Origin: Brachycybe producta
Taxonomy: Eukaryota > Arthropoda > Diplopoda > Playtdesmida > Andrognathidae
NCBI GenBank assembly: GCA_036925085.1
Contig: JAUPFP010000001.1
Location: 12,229,854 to 12,293,853 of the forward strand
DNA: 64,000 bases
Direction of reading: 5' to 3'
The notes below the pieces were generated by a model. That model was given only the letters and a program-made list of their open reading frames with translations. It had not been told where the DNA came from and did not search any database. Below, in pieces: positions 53,331 to 64,000 of this stretch. Position 1 is the first letter of the stretch; the number at the start of each line of letters is the position of its first letter. Made by a program: the position numbers and the translations under genes.

Positions 53331-54278
53331 ATGTTTAAGACCTACCAGAGACTGCGCTCACGCTTCTACTGGATCGGTATGAAGCGGGACACTGCCGAAT
53401 ATGTTAAGTCATGTTTGGTGTGTCAGAGAGTGCGACAGTTCGCTCGAAGTCAGGGATTTCTCCAACCGATTGTGCCGGAGTACCCAGTTGATACCTGGGG
53501 AATGGACTTCGTTGGACCGTTTCCTGCCTCCGTGGGTGGAGTCACCTATGTACTAATCATGGTTGACTATTTCACCCGGTACGGTGTGGCAAGGGTGGTA
53601 CGAAGGGCCACGGCCGCCTGTGTTGTGAAATTTCTGAAGGACGAGATCCTTTCGGTGTATGGCACACCGAAAGCTCTTGTCTCGGATCGTGGGTCCCAGT
53701 TCTCCAGCAAAGTCCTGCTGAAGTTCCGGGAGCGCTATAATATAGCGCATCACTTCACGATGGCGTACCATCCGCAAGCTAATGGGCTTACGGAGCGTAC
53801 GAATAAGACCGTAATGGAAACCATCAAGCAGTACCTTGATCCCCTCAAGGAACAGCGTGATTGGTGGGATAAATTACGGCCCGCCGTGTGGGCGTATAAC
53901 ACAGCTGTCCAGGAGAGTACGCAAGTCTCTCCGTATCAGTTGTTGTTTGGCCGTGAGCCTCGGATGGAGATTGACAACCTCCTTCCGAACGGTCCAGTCC
54001 GCGACTTGCCCGACCAGCAAGCCGTGGAAGAGCAGGCTCGTCAACGTTTGACGGCCGCTCAGAAAAGGCAGAAAGAGCGGTACGACGCTGGCCGTGTGGA
54101 GCCTCCTCTTTATCAGCCTGGGGATCAGGTGTGGATAAGAGATCAGGCTGGGAAGCTCGGCCAGGCGAAGAAATGGAGCTTGGCGTATAAAGCTGAGAGG
54201 GGTACGGTGGTCACGCAGTATTCCGACCTGGTCTACGAAATAAGAGTTCGTAGATGGGTATGGTCAGAAGGTGCGTGA
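53247..54278 (+). pseudogene. integrase of the 13-kb element
   Basis: The HHCC finger (HDIPEAGHFG ... CLVCQRV) starts near 53,300. DDE core: WGMDFVGPFP, LVSDRGSQF, HPQANGLTERTNKTV. The C-terminal part has a PGDQVWIRD module, and the frame then shifts near 54,250 to finish with VRDRFHVDNLKPYV. The core is complete, but the domain cannot be made as one chain because of the stop before it and the frameshift after it. Confidence 0.85.
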
Positions 54279-54546
54279 CCGGTTTCACGTAGATAACCTT
54301 AAGCCGTACGTACCCACCTGTACCGTGAGGGAGGAAGATGGACTTGGAGTCTCTGACACCTCCTCCGGTACAGACAGCGACGCCACGGAGGCTTCGGCAC
54401 GGAGTGGATTGACTCTGGCGCTAAAGCCACCGTCCGTTTCTTCGCCCGAGTCTACCGACTCTGAGGCGGATAACCCCCCTCCACCTCGGTACAATCTCCG
54501 TCCGCGGAGACCGAGGGTGTATGAGGTGAGTGGGTTTGATGCTTGA
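54271..54546 (+). pseudogene. pol C-terminal tail
   Basis: It continues the integrase after the frameshift: a DNLKPYV strand, then a Ser/Thr/Pro/Asp-rich tail ending with a basic YNLRPRRPRV motif. Such tails are common at the end of Ty3/gypsy pol. Stop at 54,544-54,546. Confidence 0.65.
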
Positions 54547-54769
54547 ATAGGAAGCCCCCCAGGAAGGCCCCTGCTGTGGGGTACTCTTTGGGAGTCCTTC
54601 CCGTGGTGGGAGAGAGCCGGCAGTCTGCTAGTTTGGGCGGACGGCTGAGAGAGGAGGCGGCCGGATGTTGCAGTGTTTGGGGCCCGCCACGGTTTCCGTA
54701 GAAACCAAGGGCGGCCCATCACCAGGTGTCCAGCCAAAGGCCCGACAAAATCGGTCCGTGGACAGAGAA

Positions 54770-55740
54770 ATCCGTCCGTAAAAACCTCCGTGCAATCTCC
54801 AATTACCGTCAATATAAGAGAATTGACGGTAAATGTCTCTACCCATCAGTTCCAGTCTTGGTGTAGGAAAATTCACCGTGTCTGTCCCTAAAAAGGCAGA
54901 CGACGGCGGCGGCTGATGATGTATTAGCCGCTACTGCACGGCCATTAGCCGCTAAGACGGTGAATTTGGTGGCTAGGCGCCATATTGTTTGCAAATTTAA
55001 CAAAAAAAAACGCCGGCACCACGTGTGGAAAAGAAACCACCAATTCACCGTCTACAACGCGTGCCAAGCCTGGAAAAAGAGGGCAAAATTACAAAAGTAA
55101 GTCCCTCTAAGGGAATTTCCTTCTCCTGCCTGTTGGCAGTTCTCTTTTCTGTGTTAACGGTGTGTTTTACGGTCATTGACCGTATACACACGTGGTGGGT
55201 GTGGTTTCGCCGCCATGACTGTTGTCATGGTGGCCCAACCACTGAGGAAAGCACTTTTCCGGCTGGTTCAGCCCGTCCGAGCGCCGTTTCGCTTGGGAAG
55301 ACCCAAGTGCGACGGTGTTTGGACGGTAGAAGCCCGCCAGGGAGTGGTTTTCGCCGTCCGAAGGCGGTAAAACACGGTTTTGACCGTGAATTCCTGACTT
55401 TGGACGGTGATAACGGCATTTTGCACGGTAGAAGTCCGTGCAATGCCCTTTCCAACCGTCGGCACTCGGTGAAAGGGTGTTTTCACCGTCCGAAGGTGGT
55501 TAGCCATAGTTTTTACCGTGGTTTACCGACTTTGGACGGTGGAAACCGCGATTCGCACGGTGAAATCCCGTGGAATACCCTTTCTACCGGTTCCGAAAGG
55601 GGGAAAAGTGGTTTTCACCGTATGAAGGCGGAAAAAACACGGTTTTGACCGTGGATTACCGACTTTGGACGGTGAAAATGGGAATTCTCACGGTAAAAGC
55701 CCGTGGAATTCACTTTTCCACGGTGAAAACTTGTTTTTGA
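54770..55740 (+). repeat. second ACCGT/ACGGT motif array
   Basis: Between pol and ORF3. Units such as ACGGTGAAAACCG, TTTACCGTGG and TTTGGACGGTG recur at short, uneven spacing. It resembles the leader array. Several short open frames cross it by chance. Confidence 0.65.
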
Positions 55741-58710
55741 CGGTTTCTTCCCTTTTTAACAGGCTCACCACGGAGAAGGAGGAAGGCGACGGGAGTGGCC
55801 AACGGTCCCCCTCCCTCAGCCCGCTGCATCCGGGGGATGCAAGGCTGTTGGAGTCGGGATCGGAGGGCTCCCCATCATCTAGCGGACCGGAAACGGCTGA
55901 TGCTACCGTGGAATCAGTTGATTCCCCGGCGGCAGAGGCCGTGGAAGGTCCGAAGTCTGCCCAGTCGACTCCGACCGGTGTCGGAGCCTTCTGGGACAGA
56001 TACCTGCAGTCTCCCTCCGGAGATACGGCTGCTACCACCGTTCAGTCGGTGGTGGCGGTAGTTTCTCCGGTTGGAGAGGCTGCAGAAGCGGGTGTTGATG
56101 GTGGGAAAGCGGCTACCGGTGTGGTAACCACTAGTACCCCGGAACCCGGGTCTCCGTCTGTTCGAGACCTCCTAGATTGGTCTAGGGTGGTCGAGGACAG
56201 TGAAGACGTCTCTTTGGGAGCGTCCTTAGTTATCGACACGGAGATGGAGGTCGAAACCACCGTTGATTCGGTGGTTAACGCCTCAAGGCAGTGGCGGAGC
56301 CGTAACGCCTCTTCAGAAGGCACTTCGGAGTCTGATGGGAGTAGTTCGGCCTCCGAGGGTAAACCGTCTGGGACGGGATCCCCCGGAGTTCTTCCCGCCG
56401 ATCCAATGTCTTTGGAGGCCGTGGCTGTGTCCTTGGCCGAAGAAGAAGGCCGCTTGGATCGGTTGGATGAAGCTAGACGGGACATGGTCCAGGAAGGTGG
56501 CTTCCTAGTCGGGGACCATCGATGCTTCGTCGGGGAGTTTCCGACCGTGCAGGTGAAGAAGGACGGCGCAAGGAAGCGCAAGAAGAAGTCCGGAGCCGCA
56601 CGGATCACTGCCAGAGCCAAGGCTCTCGCAGAGAGAGAGGCGATGCTCAAAGCCAAGGAAGAGGCGTTGAAGAAGTTCACGCCTGCTGTGGGGCTTCGAG
56701 CGGAGACTCGCCCGCCCTGACGGTTGTCCAGGGACTGCTTGGCCAGAGAAGCCGGCTGCTGGATCGGGTCCGCCCGAGGCAGTAGCTGGCCCCTCCGGCT
56801 GGCAGTCGGACAACCCGAAGAGGGACCGGCGAGCGGAGAAGAAGGCTACTCAGCCTCCAGTACCCGCTCCCGGTAAAACGGAGAAATCTGTGAGTGGTGG
56901 TAAGGGACAATAAAGGTCCCGCCCTCACACCCCACCAGTAGCTGAACGCTCGCGAGGCAAGAAGGCCAGGTCCTCAGGTCGAGGAAAGGCCTCCGAACCT
57001 CGGAAGCCAGAGAGCTTGGAGGACAAGCTCAAACGGCTTCAGGCTCAAGCAGCGAGCCTGCACCGACAGATCGCTCATGCGGTCGGTGCAGGTGAGCGGC
57101 AGGAGTTTCAGCGCCGGGCTGCGGAGTTCCATCCCCTGCAGGAGATGCCCGCCCGGAGCCCGCTCAAAACAGGGGAACCTCCTGTCGGTCGTGGCGTCCC
57201 GCCTATTGCGAGTGCCACGACCATCGCTGGCCAGAAGCGAATCGCCGAGAGGGAGGCGATGCAGGCTTCCAGTGCACCAGCCCATGGTGCGGAAGCCAAA
57301 GCGACTGGTGGCAAGAGTCAGCCGACTCTTGCACCGAAGGAGAAGTCTCTTTTTCGGGATGGTCGAGGAAGATTTGTCTCCGGACAGTCATCCTCGGCTG
57401 TCGCTTCGGCTAAGGGCACTTCTACGAAGAGGAGTACGGCTCCGGCAGGAAAACCTTCGAAGAAGGAGTCCGAGAAGGCGAAGGGGGCTAACCACCCGCC
57501 TAAGCCTGATCGGCCCAGTAAGTCGTCGGGGTCAGTTAAGTCTGACCCGACGCATGGTCAACCTTCCTCTCACGGGAAGAAAAAGAAAAAGAAGAAGGAC
57601 CGTAAAAAGTCCAAGCGTGAGAGGAAGGGAAGTCCGACACCCTCCAGTAGTAGGTGCCAGGGAGCCGAAACTGGAGGCGTCGTGGCGGAAAACGAGGAGT
57701 CCCGGCGTGCTCAGGCAAGCCCGCCGGCCGGGAGTCAACCGGTCAATACCCGTCCCGTTGAGGCATTGCGGATGGATGGTAGGTCGATGCGCGACGTTTT
57801 GGTCGGCACGCCTCCATCCTCCCCGAAGGTGGATGCGGTCTCAAGCAGTGGGAACCCTGCACCGTGTGACTTTGCCCTCACCTAGGGGCGAAGGAACCTC
57901 TGTTGCAGGAGTCAGTGTTCCCACAAGACGTGACCCCGTGACCCCCAGTGGGGGTACACCCTTCTCTCCGGTCCATGGCGGGGGGTATTCGATACCCTAG
58001 GACCTGAAACGTCGACCTCCCCTAGGCCTGAGGCCGAGGGACGGCATATTGGCGCTTTGCCCCCGTATTCAGATGCAGAGGTGTATCTGAATAACCGGCT
58101 TGGTCTCTGGCAGGACCAGCCGGGAATGGAGGGTTGCCGGTTGGAGGGTTGCCGGTTGGAGGGTTGCCGGTTGGAGGGTTGCCACGGCTACTACCGTCTT
58201 GATGAGCCACTTCCAGAGCCGTGGGTAGCAAAGCTACCGCCGTACAACATGCGCCATGTGGTGGCGTTTGGTTGTGGAGGTTTTCCGGTTGTTATGGTCG
58301 TAAATCCGGTCCAGCAAACGTTTGCTATTTTGGATGTGGTGGGACTAGATGCCGGGATAGTTCGTCTAGCCCGGCGTGCAGCCCCATTCATCCAACGTTT
58401 TTTGGGATGCGACTTAGGAGGTATGGCTGGACAGTTCATTACTGAGCCTCTACCAGGGTGCGAGACCGAGCCCGTGGTTGCCCTGGTCGACCTCCTAACA
58501 AGTCGGACGCTTCACACGCGTCCGCAACTCCAGGATATTCCTTTCGAGGAATTCCGAGCCCTGGAGGAAAGCCGTCTTAGGGGGACGGTCTTCGATACTG
58601 GTTTTGGGTGGCGTAACACCCAGATGTGCTTGTGTTGGGCACGTCGGTGGGCTGCGGAGTGGATGGGCTCCACTTTCGCGACACCGCTAGAGAAGCCGTC
58701 CGGTACCTAA
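55665..58710 (+). pseudogene. third ORF of the 13-kb element, unknown protein, in three pieces
   Basis: Pieces 55,665-56,720 and 57,016-57,885 read on through one frameshift (near 56,690) and a TAA near 56,910; 58,057-58,710 follows after two stops. Together about 1,000 codons. Part 1 is acidic, Ser/Gly/Glu-rich, with a basic end. Part 2 has a short coiled coil (KLKRLQAQAASLHRQI) and runs of Lys. Part 3 looks globular: a four-fold 15-bp repeat (EGCRL) at 58,127-58,184, MRHVVAFGCGGFPVVMVVNP, and a Cys/Trp-rich end MCLCWARRW. No transmembrane segment, so it is not an envelope protein. Family not recognised. Confidence 0.6.
58127..58184 (+). repeat. 15-bp in-frame repeat
   Basis: GAGGGTTGCCGGTTG repeated about four times, encoding EGCRL units, ending in a GGTTGCCACGGC variant. 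Confidence 0.9.
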
Positions 58711-58763
58711 GAAGGTCAGGTTCGGGGAGCAATCCTGGCTGGCTTGACTGACCTGTTCCCGAG

Positions 58764-58787
58764 ACGGAACAGGGAAGTTGAGAGGAT
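58764..58787 (+). other. polypurine tract before the 3' LTR
   Basis: ACGGAACAGGGAAGTTGAGA followed by GGAT, just before TGTGGCAACC. Purine-rich as needed for plus-strand priming, with two T interruptions. Confidence 0.55.
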
Positions 58788-59582
58788 TGTGGCAACCTGG
58801 TCTGCTCAATTTTTAAATTTGATTGAGCAGACGAATTTCCCTATGGTGGTCTGCCTGACAGCTACAGTAGGCTGTTGGGACGGACGCCATTTTGGTGCCA
58901 GCAGACCTCTCCCAATGAAGTCTTTGGGTGATAGGTCAGAAGTGACCTCTGTCCCCTCCAGGTGGAGTTGCCTGGAGGTTTCCTGTGGTTTGGTCAACCA
59001 CAGGATCTGGGCAGTTGGTTGTAGGCTAAGCTTGGGACTAGACCTGTGGGTGGAGGTCAGGGAGACCTCCACTGGCCAGCATCTGGATCTTCTTTGTTTG
59101 CCTTTTGGCTTGTGCCTTATTTTGTATATTTATGGGGGCTTGGCTGGATAAGGTATCCAGCCAAGTTGTGTAAATATCACTGTCATCTCATTATCATCAT
59201 ACGTCGCAAGTGTGATTAAATACACTTTATTTTAATTCATCACTTGCTTGTGTCTGTGTCTTTTCTTTGGGGAGTACCGCGAGGGGGTGGGATTTCCGGT
59301 TGGGGATCTACATCGCCCTGTTACCGACCTGTTTCGGCCGGTACTCGTGTCGGCTCGCGGTAGAACCGGAGTTCTACCGCGATATTCTCGGCGAGGCGGC
59401 GGCTGTTCGTCGTGTTTCACCATCGGGAGAGCTCCGCGTCGGCACCACCCAAGGGGTGCACCGTGTGGAGAGGCGGCTACGGGTACGGTCCCGTCCCCGT
59501 CGTCGGAGCTCTGGTACCGGTAAGTGCGAGCGTTTTTGCAATTCGTTTACCGGGTATTGTAACGGTCCGGCGGGACGTTACA
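58788..59582 (+). mobile_element. 3' LTR of the 13-kb element (family C)
   Basis: 795 bp, very similar to the 5' LTR, with more differences in the last 250 bp (for example CATCGGGAGAGCTCC in place of the 5' copy's segment). It ends in GACGTTACA. The divergence shows the insertion is not recent. Confidence 0.9.
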
Positions 59583-59659
59583 AATTCATTACGTTTAATA
59601 ATTATACTTTGATAGTTGAAAAAGAAACGAAGCACGCTGCCCACTGCAACTTGTAAAAG

Positions 59660-61453
59660 ATTTTCAACAGCAATCAATTTATTCACATGAAGATCCTTGC
59701 AGAGTATCTGTCAGTCATGGAAAAAACCTTCAGAGTGACATTTTGAGCTTCTACAAAAATTCAAAATCAAAATTTCATTTCCCTCTACGTGTGAAATTTG
59801 ATGATGAGTCTAGTGTGGGTGATGGGTCCAAACAGGGAATTTCTTCATTTGGCAATTAAATTAATAGAAGATGAACCATCGATTGAGGGAAAAAATATTC
59901 TGCTTTTTGAGGGACAAGATTACCATAAGCTCCCAGTTACAAATGTTCTGGGCCGTCAGATGGGTCTTTTCAAAATAGCAGGAAAGATGCTTACCCATTC
60001 AACTATTTGTGCGGAGCCATTCATTTATGGTATTTCAAAACCTGCTATAACTTTCTTTCAAACACTGGAGATTTCCGAGTCTTGTGTCGATATCGAGATT
60101 GATGATTTACCAGATGTGGATCTGCGCCATCTTATAATTGCGGTGATTATTTAAAATGATTCAGTTATTTTGATTTCATTTTTTAGAAATAATAAGCCAT
60201 AAGAATAAAATTAAGTATGTGTTTAAAAGTAAACACTCAAAGCAAAAGCAAATACTATGTATCATTAAGTAAAAGTACATGCTTCAAATGGTATGAGTAA
60301 GTAATGGTATGACTACCTTTACTTTGTAGTATATACTAGTTTTCATAGTGAATTTTACGGGTTTAATAATATAAATACAAGAATGAGTGCCATTAAAGAG
60401 AAAAAAAGTGAATGGCAGATTGATTACAATGTGTAATTTAGGCATGCATAAGTGTTATGTTCAAAAACATCCATGTATGTGCTGTTTATGAGATAATATC
60501 AAAACAATTATATGCCTTTCAATTCAATATTAGCAATCTTACACGGTAGCCAAAATAGATACCTTGAATTTTTTCTTTTATTAATTAAAAATAACAGTAA
60601 AAGCTTTTACTTGAAGATTTTGCATTTGCACGTTTGATCAACATTTTATTCTTCTGGTTTGCAATATTTGCCTCAGATTTAGCAGTAAAATCATTTGCTA
60701 AATTTTATTCTTATGACTCAATGGTTTTTCATACACAGGTCCGAACAGAAGTCGTATCAAAAACCTTACAGGAATTGTTTAAGCCTTATACTGTGGAGAT
60801 TAATTTACCACTTTTAAATGAAGACAACAAACTTATTATTTGTCAACAGATAATGATTTATAACATTTTGGAAAAAAGAGTACCAGAGCTAAAGAAAATC
60901 TCCCTTGGCTTGGAAGAACTTTCTTTGGTGACTTTCATAAAAAGCAACCATTCGGTGAAAACCACCATATTCCCGAGAGTCGCAGATGCAATAATAAAAT
61001 TTGAAGATGTCTTGCAAGTCTTGGAAATAGAAAATAACAACATTGCAAGTGGACATTTGGAAAAATTCATCAGTGAAATCTGTCTAGATCAAATCGAAGG
61101 TATATTATTTATTCAATTGTGACTGAGGGAGCCTTAAATATAGTTTTCTGTATAATAATTTTGCTCATTGAAACTTTTAAACTGAAAAATGTCAAAGGTC
61201 CTTCAGACATAAGTGAATTTATATTTTTTTAGGAGTGACAATTGGAAAACTACTAATGTTTTGGACTGGAAGCCCCCAACTTCCAAAACGAAACCTCATT
61301 GTTAAATCAGGTGTTTACGACGAGTCCTTCCCTAGAAGTCAGACATGTTTCAACGAATTGACGATTCTAACATGTCATACAGATTATTGTGATTTCAAGT
61401 ACATGATGTCACAAGCCATTAATTTTGGCTTCGTTGGTTTTGGTACAATTTAA
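59660..61453 (+). pseudogene. HECT-type ubiquitin ligase gene (G2E3-like), frameshifted
   Basis: Part 1 (59,660-60,155) has FPLRVKFDDESSVGDG then NREFLHLAIKL: the start of a HECT domain. A one-base frameshift at 59,820-59,830 separates them. After a GT donor near 60,150 come exon 2 (60,739-61,099; LGLEELSLVTF) and exon 3 (61,233-61,453; LPKRNLI, then PRSQTCFNEL with the catalytic Cys, then GFGTI end). C-lobe residues are as in G2/M-phase-specific E3 ligase-like proteins, many of which are carried by DNA transposons. N-terminal exons are absent: the 13-kb element lies directly upstream and may have split the gene. Confidence 0.75.
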
Positions 61454-61644
61454 AATGTATGCTAAAAAGACCCATATTATTTATTTTGTAAATTGTGCAA
61501 TGAAGTCCAAGTTGTCCCAAGTTGCTTCCGGAGTAATGTCTTTCACCCTTAAATCAGTTTGCACACAAGTACAAAACATATGGACCAATTTTTACTTTAT
61601 GACACAAATTACAAAATGAAAATATAGGTCTCCTTTTCAGCATA

Positions 61645-62199
61645 TAGAGTAGAAATTGTTTATAACGACACTGCTTATAGCGACCAAAATCCATGCTATC
61701 CAAATCCATACAAAAAATATCGTTTACAACGACGACGTTATAGCGACAAAACCATTTAAAATGTCGGATTTTTCAACCTAAATTGGTATTGGCTCTCGAT
61801 TATAGCGACGATTGTGCTTAAAACAAACAAAATTAACCGATTGTTATGGTCGTATACAGGGAATTATATTTTTTTTACCTACATATGTTACATGTATGTA
61901 TGTACATTAGTAATTAAATAGAGGATGTTTTCTACAGAATAATGTGCATATATATTATGTAATAATAAATTAGTTATTATTTCTTTTTAAGACAATGCGT
62001 ATGTACATACGCACATAATTCATTTAACTGTAGGTATGTCGTGTATTTATGTATGTACATATTATGTAAATATATAGGTCTATACTTATGTATGTACACG
62101 GTATTATGAAAAAAGTGGCATTGGTTATAACAACAATCGGTTATAACAACTGAAATTCATGATCCCCTTGGAGGTTGTTATAAACTATTTCTACTGTAG
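61645..62199. mobile_element. pogo/Tc1-type MITE 1
   Basis: Left end TAGAGTAGAAATTGTTTATAAC and right end GTTATAAACTATTTCTACTGTA are inverted repeats of about 24 bp. Repeated words TTATAGCGAC and TTATAACAAC lie inside the ends. TA-type target sites. No coding content. Confidence 0.65.
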
Positions 62200-62511
62200 T
62201 TCCATCATAATTTAAAAAAAAACGCAGCTATTTGAGCAACTTTGTTGGTTGAGTTAGCATGGGATATTTCTGACTTACATTTATTTTTTTTGTAATTAAC
62301 ACTAATCAAACTGTATATGAATTAGTAGCATGAATGGATGTTGAAAAACACTCATCATTTCCTGTACCTTATCCCGCAAGCAGCAGGGTCGGCCTTGCTG
62401 GTTCTAACTCTCCACTCGTTCTGATTTTGCATCAAGCCCCCAATGACCCCACATGCCACCATATCCCGTTTTACTACCACATCCCAGGATGTTGAAAAAC
62501 ACTGAATACAA

Positions 62512-63022
62512 TAAAACCTTGGATTGCGAGTAACCTTGTTTGCGAGTGTTTTGCAAGATGAGGACAATTGTTAATAAATTTTAACTTGATAAACGAGCAT
62601 TGTCTTGCGATACGAGTAGTACACATACGCTTTGTCTGCCGATTTTCTCCTAATCGCAACCGAGCCGATGGTTCTTCTCTCTCTCTCTTGCTGCGGGATT
62701 GTAGGTAATCGTATCCCATGCTTGGTCTCAGTCGGCGTGCCCCACTTGTATTGTCAACATCTGTATGAGCATATACTGTTTACTATAGTGTTGTGGCCAC
62801 GTGTGTGTGAAAAGCATTTTTTGTATTAAATTTAAATATGTAATAAAAATATAAAAAGATAATTTGTATTAATCATTTTTATATGAATATTTTTGGGTTC
62901 TGTAATGAATTATCAGTTTCCATTATTTCTTATGGGGAACTTTGCTTTGATATACGAGTGTTTGGATTACAAACAAGTTGCCGGAGCGAATTATTCTCGC
63001 AAACCAAGGTTTTACTGTACAT
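62512..63022. mobile_element. pogo/Tigger-type MITE 2
   Basis: The left end ACAATAAAACCTTGGATTGCG and the right end (CTCGCAAACCAAGGTTTTACTGTA) are inverted copies: CAGTAAAACCTTGGTTTGCGAG is a typical Tigger-type terminus. TA target sites. About 510 bp, no transposase. Confidence 0.75.
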
Positions 63023-63080
63023 GGCATTGTTTGTAATATCATTTAATAAAATATTGATAAATGTTAAAAAAATCACATAA

Positions 63081-64000
63081 TTGCAAATACAAAAAAATGT
63101 GAATGATAAACAAATTATTAATTTAGCATGTTCAACACAATTTACATATAAATCTGCACCAAAAGTGTCACTAAGTGACAGAGGGTTTATGGTCTGTTCC
63201 ATTTCTCTTCCTTCCTGTAAGTTTAAAATAGATGCTGTGGAAGTCACTTCAACACACACTTGTTCATCTTCGTCAGAAATTGGACCATCCCAATCAATTC
63301 CATGCTCATCAAACAACTAAAATTGTACCATTTTTATTATAAACACAGCAAATGAATTAGTATTCTTTTAGATGCTTACAGAATGGTTGTTTTGTGGCCA
63401 GAGCTCTTGATCAAGTCTATTCCCACTACCTTGAATGCTTACAAGGCCTCCAATAAAAAGTTTGTTTGGACTGTTCCCTCTTGCACTTGTTAGTGGGTGC
63501 GAATCCCAGCCTTCGATGAATATTTGCAAATCTCTTTTCAGGCGTGGAAGCATTACATAATGAAGGCAGAACATATGCAGCTCACTGTTTGTATCCAGAA
63601 AACCATCGTTTTCAAGTTGTACAAACATGTTATAATAGCTATGAGTAACAACAGTCCAAAATCTCGCCAAAGCCGCTCAATTTTTTGATTATGTACAGTA
63701 CACTTCTGCCAGCAATGTGGCTGCCACGATCTATTTGACGTAGGCTTTTATGAGCTATTGTCACATATTAGGTTAAAGCAATAAATCTATTACCTGGACC
63801 TTGTAGTGGATGACTAAGCATAAAACGTGCTACCTCATAATTTTCCATTCCTTTATCAGTACTAACACGAGATGGAAGATCAAATTGTTCAATGGCACCA
63901 AGAAAAGCATTCAGAACTGTTACAGCTTTATTATTAGCAGATGGTTGTAAAAACATTATTTTACGGCTAAATCCATCAATACAGCCATGTATTATAATCG
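63081..64000 (-). pseudogene. DDE integrase-type transposase gene, runs off the window
   Basis: Read on the minus strand. Exon at 64,000-63,794: HGCIDGFSRKIMFLQP (first Asp), VSTDKGMENYEVARFML (second Asp), then donor GTAATA. Next exon (about 63,740-63,380): HNQKIERLW (Glu), SYYNMFVQLENDGFLD, LHYVMLPRLKRDL; frameshifts near 63,690 and 63,660. Donor GTAAGC at 63,379. Last exon from 63,316: FDEHGIDWDGPI. This protein type is common in fish and cnidarian genomes and belongs to IS3-like (IS3EU-type) DNA transposons or their domesticated copies, as I recall the family. The N-terminus lies beyond 64,000. Confidence 0.65.

Larger units (their letters stand above)
46562..59582 (+). mobile_element. 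13-kb Ty3/gypsy-type LTR retrotransposon, defective
   Basis: Complete structure: 5' LTR 46,562-47,350, primer-binding site 47,353, gag, pol (protease, RT, RNase H, integrase), a long third ORF region, a purine tract before 58,787, and 3' LTR 58,788-59,582. Protein order PR-RT-RH-IN places it in the Ty3/gypsy group. Defects: stops in gag, frameshifts in pol and ORF3, a deletion across the RT/RNase H junction, and a foreign solo LTR in RT. The flanks (CCTAT and AATTC) show no target duplication, so the ends may derive from two insertions or have decayed. Confidence 0.9.

Noticed and set aside
56042..56680. 212-codon minus-strand frame inside ORF3
   Set aside because: Antisense of a GC-rich coding region. 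The plus frame has the composition and continuity expected of the real gene.

Overview
The window is nuclear DNA of an animal: AT-rich, with intron-bearing genes, and dominated by mobile and virus-derived DNA. The one clear host gene is a complete exostosin-2 (EXT2) gene on the minus strand (38,997-45,561; nine coding exons, about 713 codons). Its reading resembles arthropod EXT2 in the C-terminal part, and a densovirus-like relic near the left end also fits an arthropod host. That placement is an inference.

Layout. 1-4,850: AT-rich DNA holding a decayed densovirus-like NS block (1,740-3,850). 4,852-6,618: a solo LTR and a decayed hAT transposase. 6,700-32,360: a virus-like Polinton/Maverick (adintovirus-like) region. 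Two inverted arms of about 5.5 kb (6,699-12,074 and 26,165-32,353) each carry, from outside inwards, a small unrecognised gene, AT-rich DNA, 32-bp iterated repeats, a TATA box, a PC4-like gene with a 25-nt first exon, protein-primed-type DNA polymerase B and dUTPase. Between the arms lies a plus-strand core (19,590-26,105): two small conserved genes, a chromodomain integrase, two structural-type genes, an F54H12.2-like capsid candidate and a truncated adenain-like protease. Nearly every gene is frameshifted, so this is a fossil. Later insertions separate the left arm from the core: an LTR, a non-LTR retrotransposon fragment, a Ginger-like DDE/Ulp1/PHD transposon and a 16-copy 43-bp tandem array.

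32,360-38,990 holds duplicated AT-rich DNA, a 1.4-kb foldback element with a proven empty site, and a solo LTR. EXT2 follows. 46,562-59,582 is a 13-kb Ty3/gypsy-type LTR retrotransposon with gag, protease, RT, RNase H, integrase and a long extra ORF region after pol. It is interrupted inside RT by a solo LTR of another family with a clean 4-bp target duplication. 59,600-64,000 holds a HECT-domain gene (plus strand) and a DDE-integrase-type gene (minus strand) that face each other across two pogo/Tigger-type MITEs.

The strongest observations for follow-up are the duplicated inverted polymerase arms, the outermost small gene whose two copies differ mainly at synonymous sites, the PC4-like gene fused to the polymerase gene by an ATGA stop/start overlap, the pseudoknot-capable intron ahead of the integrase, and the extra ORF of the giant Ty3 element.
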